Source of the DNA: Candidatus Alistipes stercoravium
Lineage (GTDB): Bacteria > Bacteroidota > Bacteroidia > Bacteroidales > Rikenellaceae
DNA: 41,818 nucleotides
Direction: 5' to 3'
Assembly (NCBI GenBank): GCA_019119615.1
Contig: DWWQ01000044.1
Coordinates: forward strand, 1-41,818
A program made the position numbers and the translations under genes. Below are positions 8,956 to 17,486 of this stretch, one piece after another; position 1 is the first letter of the stretch, and every line of letters starts with the position of its first letter. The notes under the pieces are model-generated. The model was not told the DNA's origin. It was given only the letters and a program-made list of their open reading frames with translations, and searched no databases.

Positions 8956-10104
8956 TCAATACTGGTGTCCTCCTCCGCGAATCTCCTCGCGGGTGATCGG
9001 GCGGCGGCTCAAGGCCTGCCAGGCATACCCGATGTAGGCCACGACGACCGGAATGAAGAGCGACACCCAGAACATGGTCTTCAGCGTGAAGAGACTCGAC
9101 GAGGAGTTGCTAATCGTCAGCGACGACTGCATGTCGGCGGTCGAAGGGTAGTAGACCGTGTTGTTCCAGCCGGCCAGCAGCAGCAGGGCGAGGACCGTGA
9201 GGACGGTTCCGGCGCCGCCGAACCAGATGGCCCGTCGCTTTCCGACCCACCCCATGCCGATGCTTGCGAGCACGGCGACGATTCCGATGATGAGCATGAC
9301 GGCCACAACGGGTATTTCGAACAGGTTGTGCAGGTATTTGTGGGGTTCCACAGAGATAATTCCCGTTGCAGGGTCCGCCGTCCATCCGTCGGCCATAAGC
9401 AGGCAGAGCAGCCAGATGACGAACAGCGCGACGAAGCCACCCGCAAGACGGCGCAGGCAGCCCCGGATGCGGAGCCGGATCGTCTCGTCGTCGATGTCGT
9501 GTGCGAGGAACTGGCAGGCGAGGATCATCGAGAGCAGTGCAACGGAGAGTCCCAGCGCCCAGTTGCGGGGATTCGCCACGGCATCGAGGCCGTGCCAGGG
9601 GGTCGCCCATTGCGAGATCACCGCGGCACCGCCCTCGGCATTGGCCAGGTTGAGCCGGTCTACGGTGAACGGTGCTCCCGTGAAAAAGGTCCCGACGGCC
9701 ATGCCGAGGAGCAGCGGACCGAGCAGCCCGTTGATCATCAGGAAGACGTCGAACGTGCGTTCGCCGAAGACATTCGCGGGCTTGCGGCGGTACTCGTAGG
9801 CCACGGCCTGCAGGACGAAGCAGAGCAGGATGGCCATCCATACATAGACCGCACCGCCGAACGACGTGGAGTAGAAGAGCGGGAACGAGGCGAAGAAAGC
9901 TCCTCCGAAGGTTACGAGCGTCGTGAAGGTGAGCTCCCATTTGCGTCCCAGCGCATTGACGATCATGTTGCGCTCCTCCTCCGTGTGTCCGAGGCGGTAG
10001 AGCAGGGCCTGCCCGCCTTGTACGAAGAGCAGGAAGACCAGCAGGGCGCCCAGAAGCGCGATAAGGAACCACCAGTAGTGTTGGAGCAGTGTCAGCGTAT
10101 CCAT
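8956..10104 (-). CDS. cydB: Cytochrome bd quinol oxidase subunit II, CydB
   Basis: Membrane subunit that pairs with CydA to reduce oxygen with quinol. It has 382 residues with about eight to nine hydrophobic segments and starts MDTLTLLQHYWWFLIALLG. The length is normal for CydB. The gene begins three bases after the cydA stop, so the two are translated together. The enzyme gives obligate or nanaerobic gut Bacteroidales the ability to respire trace oxygen. Confidence 0.93.
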   Translation of the reverse strand: MDTLTLLQHYWWFLIALLGALLVFLLFVQGGQALLYRLGHTEEERNMIVNALGRKWELTFTTLVTFGGAFFASFPLFYSTSFGGAVYVWMAILLCFVLQAVAYEYRRKPANVFGERTFDVFLMINGLLGPLLLGMAVGTFFTGAPFTVDRLNLANAEGGAAVISQWATPWHGLDAVANPRNWALGLSVALLSMILACQFLAHDIDDETIRLRIRGCLRRLAGGFVALFVIWLLCLLMADGWTADPATGIISVEPHKYLHNLFEIPVVAVMLIIGIVAVLASIGMGWVGKRRAIWFGGAGTVLTVLALLLLAGWNNTVYYPSTADMQSSLTISNSSSSLFTLKTMFWVSLFIPVVVAYIGYAWQALSRRPITREEIRGGGHQY

Positions 10105-10107
10105 GGC

Positions 10108-11673
10108 TTATTCGTTTTTGGGACCGATTTTGATTTGGCGGCAGAGGATGCTCACCTCGGCGATGAGCAGTGCCGTGAAGAGCACGAGGAAGAGGATGAA
10201 GGTCGTGGTTACGGAGCCGCTGGGAATCTTGGAGGCGGCGATGTTCACGGGCATGAGCCCCTGGATGGCCCAGGGCTGGCGTCCGACTTCGGCGACGATC
10301 CATCCGGCCTGCGAGGCGAGGTAGGCCAGCGGAATGCACCATACGGCGGCGTGGAGCAGCCAGCGCTTCGTGTCGAGCCGCTCGCGGCGGTTGAACCACC
10401 AGACGAGCGCCAGCAGCAGGATGAACAGACAGCCGGCGCCGACCATCACGCGGAACGAGTAGAAGAGCAGCGGTACGTTCGGTACGAGCTGCTGCGGCGA
10501 TTCGAGGTACCCGTATCCGAAGTAGGCGAAGTATTCGCGCAGGAAGTGCTCGCCCTGGGGCGTTGCGGAGTCGAAGAGCGCTTCGATCTGCTGCATGGTC
10601 CCCGTGTCGCCCTCGTTGCGGGCCTGCCGGTAGCGGGCCAGCGTGGCGATGACGGCGCGGCCGCGGGCCATCTTCTCCTCGGCCGGAAGGATTCCGTGCT
10701 CCGCATTGCCTTCGAGCAGGTCGTTGATGCCCGGCACGAAGGCCTCCGCATCGCGGAAACTCATCACGGAGAGCAACTTCGGAATGTCCACCTTGAAATG
10801 GAAGGCGTCGTCGTTCGAGCTGCGCTCGGCTTCGGGGCGCAGCAGTCCGATGACCGTGAGCGGTGCGCCCTGCTCACCGTCGTAGAGGGCCTCCATGGCG
10901 GCCAGCTTCATGGGCTGCGTGCGGGCTGCGATGGCTCCCGACTGGTCGCCGCTCCAGGCCGTGGCCAGGGCGGAGACGAGGCCGAAGAGGGAGGCTATGG
11001 CGATGCTCTTTGTGGCCATACGCTTCTCGCGGCCGCGGAGCAGGTACCAGGCGCTGACTCCGACGACGAAGAGCGCCGCGAGGGTGAACGACGAGGTTAC
11101 CGTGTGCAGGAACTTGTTCACGGCAACAGGCGAGAGGGCCACTTCGGAGAAGGAACTCATCTCGTTGCGGACCGTCTCGAGGTTGAACGTGCAGCCCACG
11201 GGATACTGCATCCAGGCGTTGGCCACCAGGATCCACCAGGCCGAGAGGTTGGCGCCGATGGCCGTGAGCCAGGTGGCCGTGAGGTGGAATCCCTTCGAGA
11301 CCTTTCCCCAGCCGAAGAACATCACGGCGATGAAGGTGCTCTCGAGGAAGAAGGCGAAGATGCCCTCGATGGCCAGCGGGGCGCCGAAGATGTCGCCCAC
11401 GAAGTGCGAATAGTTGGACCAGTTGGTTCCGAACTCGAATTCGAGGATGAGGCCCGTGGCCACGCCGATGGCGAAATTGACGCCGAACAGGCGCATCCAG
11501 AATTTCGTCGTGCGGCGCCAGAATTCGTCGCCGGTACGAACGTAGAGGGTCTCCATGATGGCGATCAGCGGTCCCAGCCCGAGGGTCAGGGGCACGAAGA
11601 GCCAGTGGTAGATGGCCGTCAGGGCAAACTGCGCCCGCGACCAATCGACGGTCGAAAGGTAATCGGTGAACAT
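10108..11673 (-). CDS. cydA: Cytochrome bd quinol oxidase subunit I, CydA
   Basis: Heme-bearing subunit of the bd oxidase; it oxidises quinol and reduces oxygen to water without proton pumping. The 521-residue protein keeps the heme ligands expected from E. coli: His23 (in TAIYHWLF), His190 (in FLHTVTSS) and Met410 (in FRVMVGAG). It also has the GRQPWAI quinol-site motif and multiple membrane segments. It lies between the small DUF4492 gene and cydB in one minus-strand operon with gaps of 3-4 bases. Confidence 0.96.
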   Translation of the reverse strand: MFTDYLSTVDWSRAQFALTAIYHWLFVPLTLGLGPLIAIMETLYVRTGDEFWRRTTKFWMRLFGVNFAIGVATGLILEFEFGTNWSNYSHFVGDIFGAPLAIEGIFAFFLESTFIAVMFFGWGKVSKGFHLTATWLTAIGANLSAWWILVANAWMQYPVGCTFNLETVRNEMSSFSEVALSPVAVNKFLHTVTSSFTLAALFVVGVSAWYLLRGREKRMATKSIAIASLFGLVSALATAWSGDQSGAIAARTQPMKLAAMEALYDGEQGAPLTVIGLLRPEAERSSNDDAFHFKVDIPKLLSVMSFRDAEAFVPGINDLLEGNAEHGILPAEEKMARGRAVIATLARYRQARNEGDTGTMQQIEALFDSATPQGEHFLREYFAYFGYGYLESPQQLVPNVPLLFYSFRVMVGAGCLFILLLALVWWFNRRERLDTKRWLLHAAVWCIPLAYLASQAGWIVAEVGRQPWAIQGLMPVNIAASKIPSGSVTTTFILFLVLFTALLIAEVSILCRQIKIGPKNE

Positions 11674-11677
11674 GGCG

Positions 11678-11884
11678 TCAATTTTCGGGAATCAGATTTT
11701 CAAGTACATGGTCGGCGCGTTGCTCGGCGCTTTTTCCGGCCAGCAGGTCGGGAAAGAAGAAGAGCCGCAGGATGGCGAAGAGGATGAAGAGCTTCAGCAG
11801 GATGATGGCCCAAAGCGTGCGTCCGAGAGTCATCTCGCGGAATCCGTCGATGTAGAAACGGGCTATTTTGCGGAGTGTCTCCAT
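11678..11884 (-). CDS. DUF4492 small membrane protein of the cyd operon
   Basis: A 68-residue protein with an amphipathic start (METLRKIARFYIDGFREM) and one hydrophobic membrane segment (about 27-45), then a charged tail. It matches DUF4492, which in Bacteroidota lies directly upstream of cydA. The ATG at 11884 is chosen over upstream in-frame starts because a promoter lies just above it and the family begins there. By position it may be an assembly factor or a small extra subunit of the bd oxidase, comparable in role to CydX, but that is inference. Confidence 0.82.
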   Translation of the reverse strand: METLRKIARFYIDGFREMTLGRTLWAIILLKLFILFAILRLFFFPDLLAGKSAEQRADHVLENLIPEN

Positions 11885-11907
11885 GCCTTTCCGGGGTTCT
11901 GTATTTT

Positions 11908-11915
11908 CAAATGTA
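11908..11915 (-). promoter_or_regulatory. -7 element for DUF4492-cydA-cydB
   Basis: The minus strand reads TACATTTG here, matching TAnnTTTG. The -33 position about 20 bases upstream reads TTGC, only a partial match. Predicted mRNA start is near 11901, about 17 bases before the ATG at 11884. Confidence 0.5.
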
Positions 11916-12031
11916 GGGAAAAAATCGGAAAATCCGCAACAATGCCCCAAAAATCGGCTTCGATTCCGTCCTGTTTCCATTGACGTCCGTCGGTTTGGGG
12001 ATGAAAGGGAACGCATTTCGCAAGTTTTTCG

Positions 12032-12039
12032 TACTTTTG
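12032..12039 (+). promoter_or_regulatory. -7 element for the NhaC-gph operon
   Basis: TACTTTTG matches TAnnTTTG. No good TTTG is seen 19-20 bases upstream. The ribosome site AGGAA at 12056-12060, five bases before the ATG at 12066, supports that start. Confidence 0.45.
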
Positions 12040-12065
12040 CGCGCGGAATTATAACAGGAATGCGC

Positions 12066-13511
12066 ATGAACGAAAAACAGACGGCCGAACGGCTTCCTTC
12101 GCCGTGGGTGTCGCTCATCCCGCTGGCGGTGCTTACGGGCCTGCTCTATATCGTCATCCGCTGCTTCGGCGGCGATGCCATCAACGGCGGCAGCCAGATC
12201 GCGCTGCTTTCGGCGACGTCGGTCTGCGTGATGCTCGCCATCGGGCTCTACCGCTGCCGCTGGAGCGTCCTGGAGGAGGCCATCATCGACAACATCCGGG
12301 CTTCGGCCTCGGCCATCCTCATCCTGCTGCTGATCGGCGCCATCGCCGGAACGTGGATGATCAGCGGCGTGGTGCCGACGCTTATCTATTATGGTCTGCA
12401 GATTCTCCATCCGTCGTTCTTTCTGGTCGCCTCCTGCGTCATCTGCGCCATCGTGTCGCTGATGACCGGCAGCTCGTGGACCACGATCGCCACCATCGGC
12501 GTGGCACTCATGGGCATCGGCGAGGCGATGGGCTTCCCCGAGGGCTGGGTTGCCGGTGCGATCATCTCGGGCGCCTACTTCGGCGACAAGATCTCGCTGC
12601 TGTCCGATACGACGGTGCTGGCCTCCTCGACCGTCGGCGTCCCCGTTTTCCAGCATATCCGCTATATGCTCTATACGACCGTTCCGTCGATGCTCGTGGC
12701 GCTGGGCGTCTTTACGGTTGCCGGGCTGATGCTGCGCCACGGCGCCGATTCGCAGACGGGACTCTACGCCGAGGCGCTCCGCGAGACGTTCCGTATCACG
12801 CCGTGGCTGCTGCTCGTGCCGCTGGCCACGGGCCTGCTCATCGCCCGGAAGCTCCCGGCCATCGTAACGCTCTTCCTGGCTGCAGTCTTTGCCTGCGTGG
12901 CGATGCTCGCGGCGCAGCCCGAGTTGGTGGCCCGCGTGGCGGGTGTCGGCGAACTCGACTTCCTGTCGGGATTCAAGGGGGTGCTCATGTCGTGCTTCGG
13001 CCCCACGTCGCTGGAGACGGGTACGCCCCAGCTGGACGAATTGGTCGCCACGCGCGGCATGGCCGGCATGCTCAATACCGTGTGGCTGATTATCTGTGCC
13101 ATGTGTTTCGGCGGCGTGATGACCGGCAGCGGCATGCTGCGCTCGCTGACGGCCATCTTCCTGCGATTCGTGCGACGGGCCTTCTCGGCCGTGGCCTCCA
13201 CGGTCGGCGCCGGCATCTTCTTCAACCTCTGTACGGCCGACCAGTATATCTCGATCATCCTCTCAGGCCGTCTGTTCCGCGACCTCTATGCCCGCCGCGG
13301 GCTTGAGGAGCGCCTCTTGAGCCGTTCGGTCGAGGATTCGGCCACGGTCTGCTCGGTGCTCATCCCGTGGAACTCGTGCGGCATGACGCAGGCCACGGTG
13401 CTGGGGGTCTCTACTTTCGTCTATATGCCTTATTGCATCTTCAATATCGTCAGCCCGCTCATGTCGCTCCTGGTGGCGGCCATAGGCTGGAAAATCAAAC
13501 CCGCGAAATGA
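12066..13511 (+). CDS. nhaC: Na+/H+ antiporter, NhaC family
   Basis: Predicted inner-membrane exchanger of sodium (or an organic acid pair such as malate/lactate) for protons. The 481 residues form about eleven to twelve hydrophobic segments. NhaC-family landmarks are MTGSSWTTIATIGVAL, GAYFGDKISLLSDTT and, near the C-terminus, STVGAGIFFNLCTADQYI. The ATG at 12066 has the best ribosome-binding site; ATG 12060 is two codons earlier. Its stop overlaps the start of the phosphatase gene (ATGA). Family assignment is firm; the transported ion is inferred. Confidence 0.85.
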   Translation: MNEKQTAERLPSPWVSLIPLAVLTGLLYIVIRCFGGDAINGGSQIALLSATSVCVMLAIGLYRCRWSVLEEAIIDNIRASASAILILLLIGAIAGTWMISGVVPTLIYYGLQILHPSFFLVASCVICAIVSLMTGSSWTTIATIGVALMGIGEAMGFPEGWVAGAIISGAYFGDKISLLSDTTVLASSTVGVPVFQHIRYMLYTTVPSMLVALGVFTVAGLMLRHGADSQTGLYAEALRETFRITPWLLLVPLATGLLIARKLPAIVTLFLAAVFACVAMLAAQPELVARVAGVGELDFLSGFKGVLMSCFGPTSLETGTPQLDELVATRGMAGMLNTVWLIICAMCFGGVMTGSGMLRSLTAIFLRFVRRAFSAVASTVGAGIFFNLCTADQYISIILSGRLFRDLYARRGLEERLLSRSVEDSATVCSVLIPWNSCGMTQATVLGVSTFVYMPYCIFNIVSPLMSLLVAAIGWKIKPAK

Positions 13512-14158
13512 ATACGGACCTCGTCATCTTCGATCTCGACGGCACGCTGCTCAATACGATCGGCGACCTGGCCGTCTCCTGCAACGCCGTGCTGGCCCTT
13601 CGCGGCCTTCCGCAGCACTCCTACGAGGAGTACTGCCATTTTGTCGGCAACGGCATCATGCGCCTTGTCGAGCGGGCGCTTCCCGAGCCGCTGCGTACAC
13701 CCGGGAACGTGGCGCTCGTGCGTGCCGATTTCGTGAAGTACTATACCGAACACATCGACACCTATACGAAACCTTATCCGGGCATCCCGGAACTGGTTGC
13801 CGAACTTGCGCGGCGGGGTGTCCGCATGGCCGTTGCCTCGAACAAGTTCCAGGCGGGCACCGAGAAACTCGTCCGGCTGTTTTTTCCCGCAGCGCCCTTC
13901 GATGTGGTCTTCGGGCAGCGTCCGAATGTCCCCCTGAAACCCGATCCGGCGGTCGTGAAGGAGATTCTCGCGGCGACGGGCGTGGCCCGGGAGCATACAC
14001 TCTATGTCGGCGATTCGGGCGTGGATATGGAGACAGCTGCCGCCGCCGGAGTCCGCTCGGTCGGCGTAACGTGGGGTTTCCGCGATCGTGAAGAACTGGA
14101 GGCGGCCGGTGCGCGGCATCTGGCCGATCGCCCCGAAGAGATTCTCGCGTTGCTGTAA
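13508..14158 (+). CDS. gph: HAD-superfamily phosphatase, phosphoglycolate phosphatase-like
   Basis: Predicted to remove phosphate from a small phosphorylated metabolite such as 2-phosphoglycolate. The 216 residues carry the HAD motifs in order: DLDGTLLNT at 9-17 (nucleophile Asp), VASNK (motif II), a Lys in VPLKPDP (motif III) and GDSGVDM (motif IV). A helical cap follows motif I. It overlaps nhaC by four bases and is co-transcribed. The substrate among HAD-IA enzymes cannot be told from sequence alone, so the symbol is tentative. Confidence 0.85.
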   Translation: MNTDLVIFDLDGTLLNTIGDLAVSCNAVLALRGLPQHSYEEYCHFVGNGIMRLVERALPEPLRTPGNVALVRADFVKYYTEHIDTYTKPYPGIPELVAELARRGVRMAVASNKFQAGTEKLVRLFFPAAPFDVVFGQRPNVPLKPDPAVVKEILAATGVAREHTLYVGDSGVDMETAAAAGVRSVGVTWGFRDREELEAAGARHLADRPEEILALL

Positions 14159-14186
14159 ATCTGTCGGATACTGTCGGATGCGGCCG

Positions 14187-15326
14187 TCAGTTGCAGTAGG
14201 CCTTCACGTCATCGAGGGTGATGCGCTCGGCCGAGAGGACGATGAGCCGCTCGATGACATTGCGCAGTTCGCGGATATTGCCCGTCCAGGGCATCGCCTG
14301 CAGGGCCTCCATCGCCTCCGGGTCGATCGCCTTGGGCGGCGTGCCGTACTCTTCGCTGACGAGGCGTATGAAGTGCTCGACCAGTGTCGGAATGTCCCGG
14401 GCATGCTCGCGCAGGGCCGGGACGCGGATGACGATGACGCCGATGCGGTGGTAGAGGTCTTCGCGGAAGTTGCCTTTGCGGATCTCCTCGCGCAGGTCCT
14501 TGTTCGTGGCGGCGATCACGCGGACATTTACCTCGATCTCCTTGTCGCCGCCTACGCGGCAGATGCGGTTCTCCTGCAGCGCCCGCAGCACCTTGGCCTG
14601 TGCGGCCAGCGACATGTCGCCGATTTCGTCCATGAAGAGCGTGCCGCCGTCGGCCAGCTCGAATTTCCCCTTGCGCTGCTTGATGGCCGAGGTGAAGGCG
14701 CCCCGCTCGTGTCCGAAGAGTTCGCTCTCGATCAGTTCGGAGGGGATGGCCGCGCAGTTCACCTCGACAAAGGGGGCTGCGGCCCGCGGGCTTTTCGCAT
14801 GCAGCCAGCGCGCCACGAGCTCCTTGCCCGTTCCGTTCTCGCCCGTAATGAGCACGCGGGCTTCACACGGTGCCACCTTGTCGATGAGCTGGCGGACGTG
14901 TTCGATCTCAGGTGACAGGCCGATGATCTGTTCGGCCTGTGCCGCATGGGCCCTGCGACAGCGTCTGAGGCTCGGAGCTGCGGCGGTTGGCGCTGTCGCG
15001 GGTGGATTTTCCAATGTCCGGTGGATTGACTGCAGCAGGTGGTTCATGTCTATGGGTTTGGTGAGGAAGTCCCGGGCTCCGCTGCGTACGGCCCGTACGG
15101 CCGAGTCGATCGAGGCGTCGTTCGATAGCGCGATGAAGGGAATGCCCCGGTCGGGAACCTTGCAGGCGGTGTCCGAGAGGATCACGTCAAAGGGAATCTT
15201 TTCGCACAGTTCCGAGGCCTGCGTGTCGTCTTCGGCCGCTTCGGCGGAGAAACCTTCGTATTCGAGACGTTCACGCAGAATGTTTCGCACGCTTTTTGAT
15301 CGATCCAGAATTAAAACTTTCGCCAT
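14187..15326 (-). CDS. NtrC-like sigma-54 activator lacking a DNA-binding domain
   Basis: A 379-residue response regulator with a receiver domain (1 to about 110), a linker, and an AAA+ sigma-54-interaction domain (about 135-375). Walker A reads GENGTGKE and Walker B LFMDEIGD. The sigma-54 contact loop reads GAFTSA instead of the usual GAFTGA. The receiver keeps Asp52 and Lys90, but the first acidic pair is Asp8-Arg9. The stretch between Asp52 and Ser68 is about 12 residues shorter than usual. The protein ends at LDDVKAYCN, so the Fis-type helix-turn-helix of NtrC is absent. It may activate sigma-54 polymerase without specific DNA binding. No histidine kinase is adjacent. Confidence 0.9.
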   Translation of the reverse strand: MAKVLILDRSKSVRNILRERLEYEGFSAEAAEDDTQASELCEKIPFDVILSDTACKVPDRGIPFIALSNDASIDSAVRAVRSGARDFLTKPIDMNHLLQSIHRTLENPPATAPTAAAPSLRRCRRAHAAQAEQIIGLSPEIEHVRQLIDKVAPCEARVLITGENGTGKELVARWLHAKSPRAAAPFVEVNCAAIPSELIESELFGHERGAFTSAIKQRKGKFELADGGTLFMDEIGDMSLAAQAKVLRALQENRICRVGGDKEIEVNVRVIAATNKDLREEIRKGNFREDLYHRIGVIVIRVPALREHARDIPTLVEHFIRLVSEEYGTPPKAIDPEAMEALQAMPWTGNIRELRNVIERLIVLSAERITLDDVKAYCN

Positions 15327-15350
15327 GATTCGTATTTGAGAAATTTTATC

Positions 15351-15358
15351 TACATTTG
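15351..15358 (+). promoter_or_regulatory. Possible -7 element for DUF4290 gene
   Basis: Plus-strand TACATTTG matches TAnnTTTG. It would give a leader of about 150 bases before the ATG at 15518. No TTTG lies at the right distance upstream (one at 15335-15338 is only 12 bases away). Confidence 0.35.
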
Positions 15359-15361
15359 TCC

Positions 15362-15369
15362 CAAAGTTA
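15362..15369 (-). promoter_or_regulatory. -7 element for the NtrC-like regulator
   Basis: The minus strand reads TAACTTTG, a match to TAnnTTTG. The predicted mRNA start, near 15355, is about 28 bases before the ATG at 15326. It nearly touches the opposing plus-strand element at 15351-15358. Confidence 0.5.
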
Positions 15370-15517
15370 GGACTTTCCCTTTTGTAAAACGAATTCGCGG
15401 ATGCCGGTAGGCTATTGAAAACGAGAGCCCGAATCGTCTTGAAACGATCTATCGCACAAGTCCGACGGGAGGCTTCCGCCGCCCGAATGAAACAGCATCC
15501 GGGATCGCAACCGCTCT

Positions 15518-16213
15518 ATGAAAAAGAACTATAACTACACACGACGCAAGTTGTACCTGCCCGAATACGGGCGCCATATCCAGGAGATGATCGATTCGCT
15601 GCTCGAGATCGAGGACCGGCACGAGCGCAACCGCCAGGCGCGGGCCGTCATCGCCGTCATGGGTAACCTGAATCCGCTGTTGCGCGATACGGCGGATTTC
15701 ACCCACAAGTTGTGGGATCATCTGTTCATCATGTCTGATTTTCAGCTGGATGTGGATAGTCCCTATCCGCGTCCGACCCGTCAGGAGCTGACCGTGTCGC
15801 CGCATCGCATGCCCTATACGCAGGGGCGGATCACCTACAAGCACTACGGCAAGTATGTCGAGCGGATCGTCGAGAAACTTGCCGGCGAAAGCGACCGCCG
15901 GGTCGTGGCCCGCACGGTGGACAATGTGGCCCGCTACATGCGTGCGAAGAGTTTCGAATACAATCAGGAACACCCCAACAACGAGGTGATCGTAAAGGAC
16001 ATCCGCCGTATGTCCGGAGGGGCCATCGAAATCGACGAATCGGCCATCAACAACCTCCGAAACGACTACAAACAGCACTTTTCGGCGCGTCCCCAGAAAG
16101 GGCCCCAGCAGAGCCGTCCGGCTCATGCGCAGCAGCGCCAGAAAAACCGCAACCAGCAGCATGGCCGGAATTATCCGAAAAACGGAGCCTCCTTCCGCAA
16201 TTCTTCGAAATAA
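15518..16213 (+). CDS. DUF4290 domain-containing protein
   Basis: A 231-residue Bacteroidota-specific protein of unknown function. The conserved domain fills about 1-180: YTRRKLYLPEYGRHIQ at the start, then MGNLNPLLRD and FTHKLWDHLFIMSDF. No signal peptide or membrane segment is present, so it is cytoplasmic. The last 50 residues are a basic, Gln/Arg/Asn-rich tail (QQRQKNRNQQHGRN) that looks disordered and could touch nucleic acid. The 132 bases after it hold the promoter of the next gene. Confidence 0.85.
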   Translation: MKKNYNYTRRKLYLPEYGRHIQEMIDSLLEIEDRHERNRQARAVIAVMGNLNPLLRDTADFTHKLWDHLFIMSDFQLDVDSPYPRPTRQELTVSPHRMPYTQGRITYKHYGKYVERIVEKLAGESDRRVVARTVDNVARYMRAKSFEYNQEHPNNEVIVKDIRRMSGGAIEIDESAINNLRNDYKQHFSARPQKGPQQSRPAHAQQRQKNRNQQHGRNYPKNGASFRNSSK

Positions 16214-16285
16214 ATCGTATAATTTCGCGGGAAATTCTTACCTTTACATGATAGAACCTGCGTAAAGGGTACCGGTCCGCAGGGA

Positions 16286-16317
16286 TTTGGTGCTCCGCGC
16301 GGTTTGTATTATCTTTG
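16286..16317 (+). promoter_or_regulatory. Promoter of the thioredoxin-like/lpxH/thyA/folA operon
   Basis: TTTG at 16286-16289 and TATCTTTG at 16310-16317 have a 20-base spacer, a full match. The predicted start is near 16324, about 22 bases before the ATG at 16346. Confidence 0.85.
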
Positions 16318-16345
16318 CGTTCGATTATAACGGAAACGAATATAA

Positions 16346-17485
16346 ATGAATAAAAAAACGCTTTTCGTGATGTGCGCGGCGGTCGCAGGACTGTGCGGAT
16401 GCCAATCTTCGAAAGTCCGTATTTCGGGCCGGTTCGTCGGTTCGGAGGCCCGGACCATTTATTTGGAGGAGGTCTCGCCGCTCCGTCAGACGATTGTCGA
16501 TTCGACGATGCTTTCCGACGACGGCAACTACCGGTTCCAGCTCAAGGAGGTCTCCGGTATGCCTTCGCTCTACAATGTGATTTACAATGGGGAATATATT
16601 CCCCTGTTGCTTGCGGGAGGAGACCGTGTCGAGGTCAATGCCGTGGGCAGCCTTGTCCGCAACTATACGGTCAAGGGTTCCGAGGAGTCGGAATTGTTGC
16701 GCCGGTTCTACCAGGCCTTCGTCATCGGAGCGCAGCGCCTCGACGAAATCGCCCAGCAGTTCGCCGCGGCGGAGAATATCTCCGAAGAGCGTCAGCAGGA
16801 GCTGATGAAGCAGTATACGGACGAGTATTTCCGGATCCGCCGCGAGCAGTTGCGTTTCATCGTCGAGAATCCGGCTTCGCTGGCGGCCGTCTATGCGCTT
16901 TACCAGCGACTTCCGGGCGACGTATATCTTTTCAACGGCGACAGCGACGTGGTCTATTACCGTCAGGTGGCCGAGGCCGTGGAGCAGAAGTATCCCGAAT
17001 CGCCCTATGTGCAGTCGCTGCTCTCCGAGGTGGCCCGCATGGATGCACGCATCGATCTCTCGTCGAAGATCACCGAGATGAGCTATCCCGATCTGGAGAT
17101 GACCGACATGTTCGGCAAGAAGATTCGTCTTTCGTCGCTTGCGGGCAAGGTCATCCTGCTCGATTTCTGGTCCGCCGAGTTGGGCACGAGCAATGCCCTG
17201 AATGCCGATCTGAAGGAGATTTACGCCCGTTATGCCGACAAGGGATTCGAGGTGTACCAGGTTGCCATCGATACGTCGAAACCGCTGTGGATCACGTCGG
17301 TGCAGGAACAGCAGCTGCCGTGGGCCTCGGTAACCGATCTGCGGGGCCGCGCCTCGTCGTCGCTCGCACTCTACAACGTGCAGCAGCTGCCGGCCAATTT
17401 CCTGATCGACCGCGACGGTTCGATCGTGGCCAAGAACCTCTACGGCAAGAGCCTCGAGTCGAAACTCGCAGAGCTGATCCGTTAG
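16346..17485 (+). CDS. DUF4369/thioredoxin-fold lipoprotein without a CxxC active site
   Basis: A 379-residue predicted lipoprotein (signal MNKKTLFVMCAAVAGLCG, then Cys19). The N-terminal part (about 25-130) resembles DUF4369, usual in Bacteroidota TlpA-like proteins. A helical linker follows, and the C-terminal part (about 250-379) is an AhpC/TSA-thioredoxin fold: VILLDFWSAELG, then QQLPANFLIDRDGSIVAKN with the cis-Pro loop. At residues 275-283, where the family has W-C-x-x-C, the sequence is WSAELGTSN, so both redox cysteines are missing. It cannot act as a disulfide reductase in the usual way and may be a structural or binding protein. It lies one base before lpxH. Confidence 0.85.
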   Translation: MNKKTLFVMCAAVAGLCGCQSSKVRISGRFVGSEARTIYLEEVSPLRQTIVDSTMLSDDGNYRFQLKEVSGMPSLYNVIYNGEYIPLLLAGGDRVEVNAVGSLVRNYTVKGSEESELLRRFYQAFVIGAQRLDEIAQQFAAAENISEERQQELMKQYTDEYFRIRREQLRFIVENPASLAAVYALYQRLPGDVYLFNGDSDVVYYRQVAEAVEQKYPESPYVQSLLSEVARMDARIDLSSKITEMSYPDLEMTDMFGKKIRLSSLAGKVILLDFWSAELGTSNALNADLKEIYARYADKGFEVYQVAIDTSKPLWITSVQEQQLPWASVTDLRGRASSSLALYNVQQLPANFLIDRDGSIVAKNLYGKSLESKLAELIR

Positions 17486-17486
17486 C

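Noticed and set aside
8965..11787. 940-codon plus-strand frame opposite cydA and cydB
   Set aside because: It is a low-complexity Glu/Gly/Asp/Arg product spanning two well-identified minus-strand genes and their gap, so it is a codon-bias artefact.
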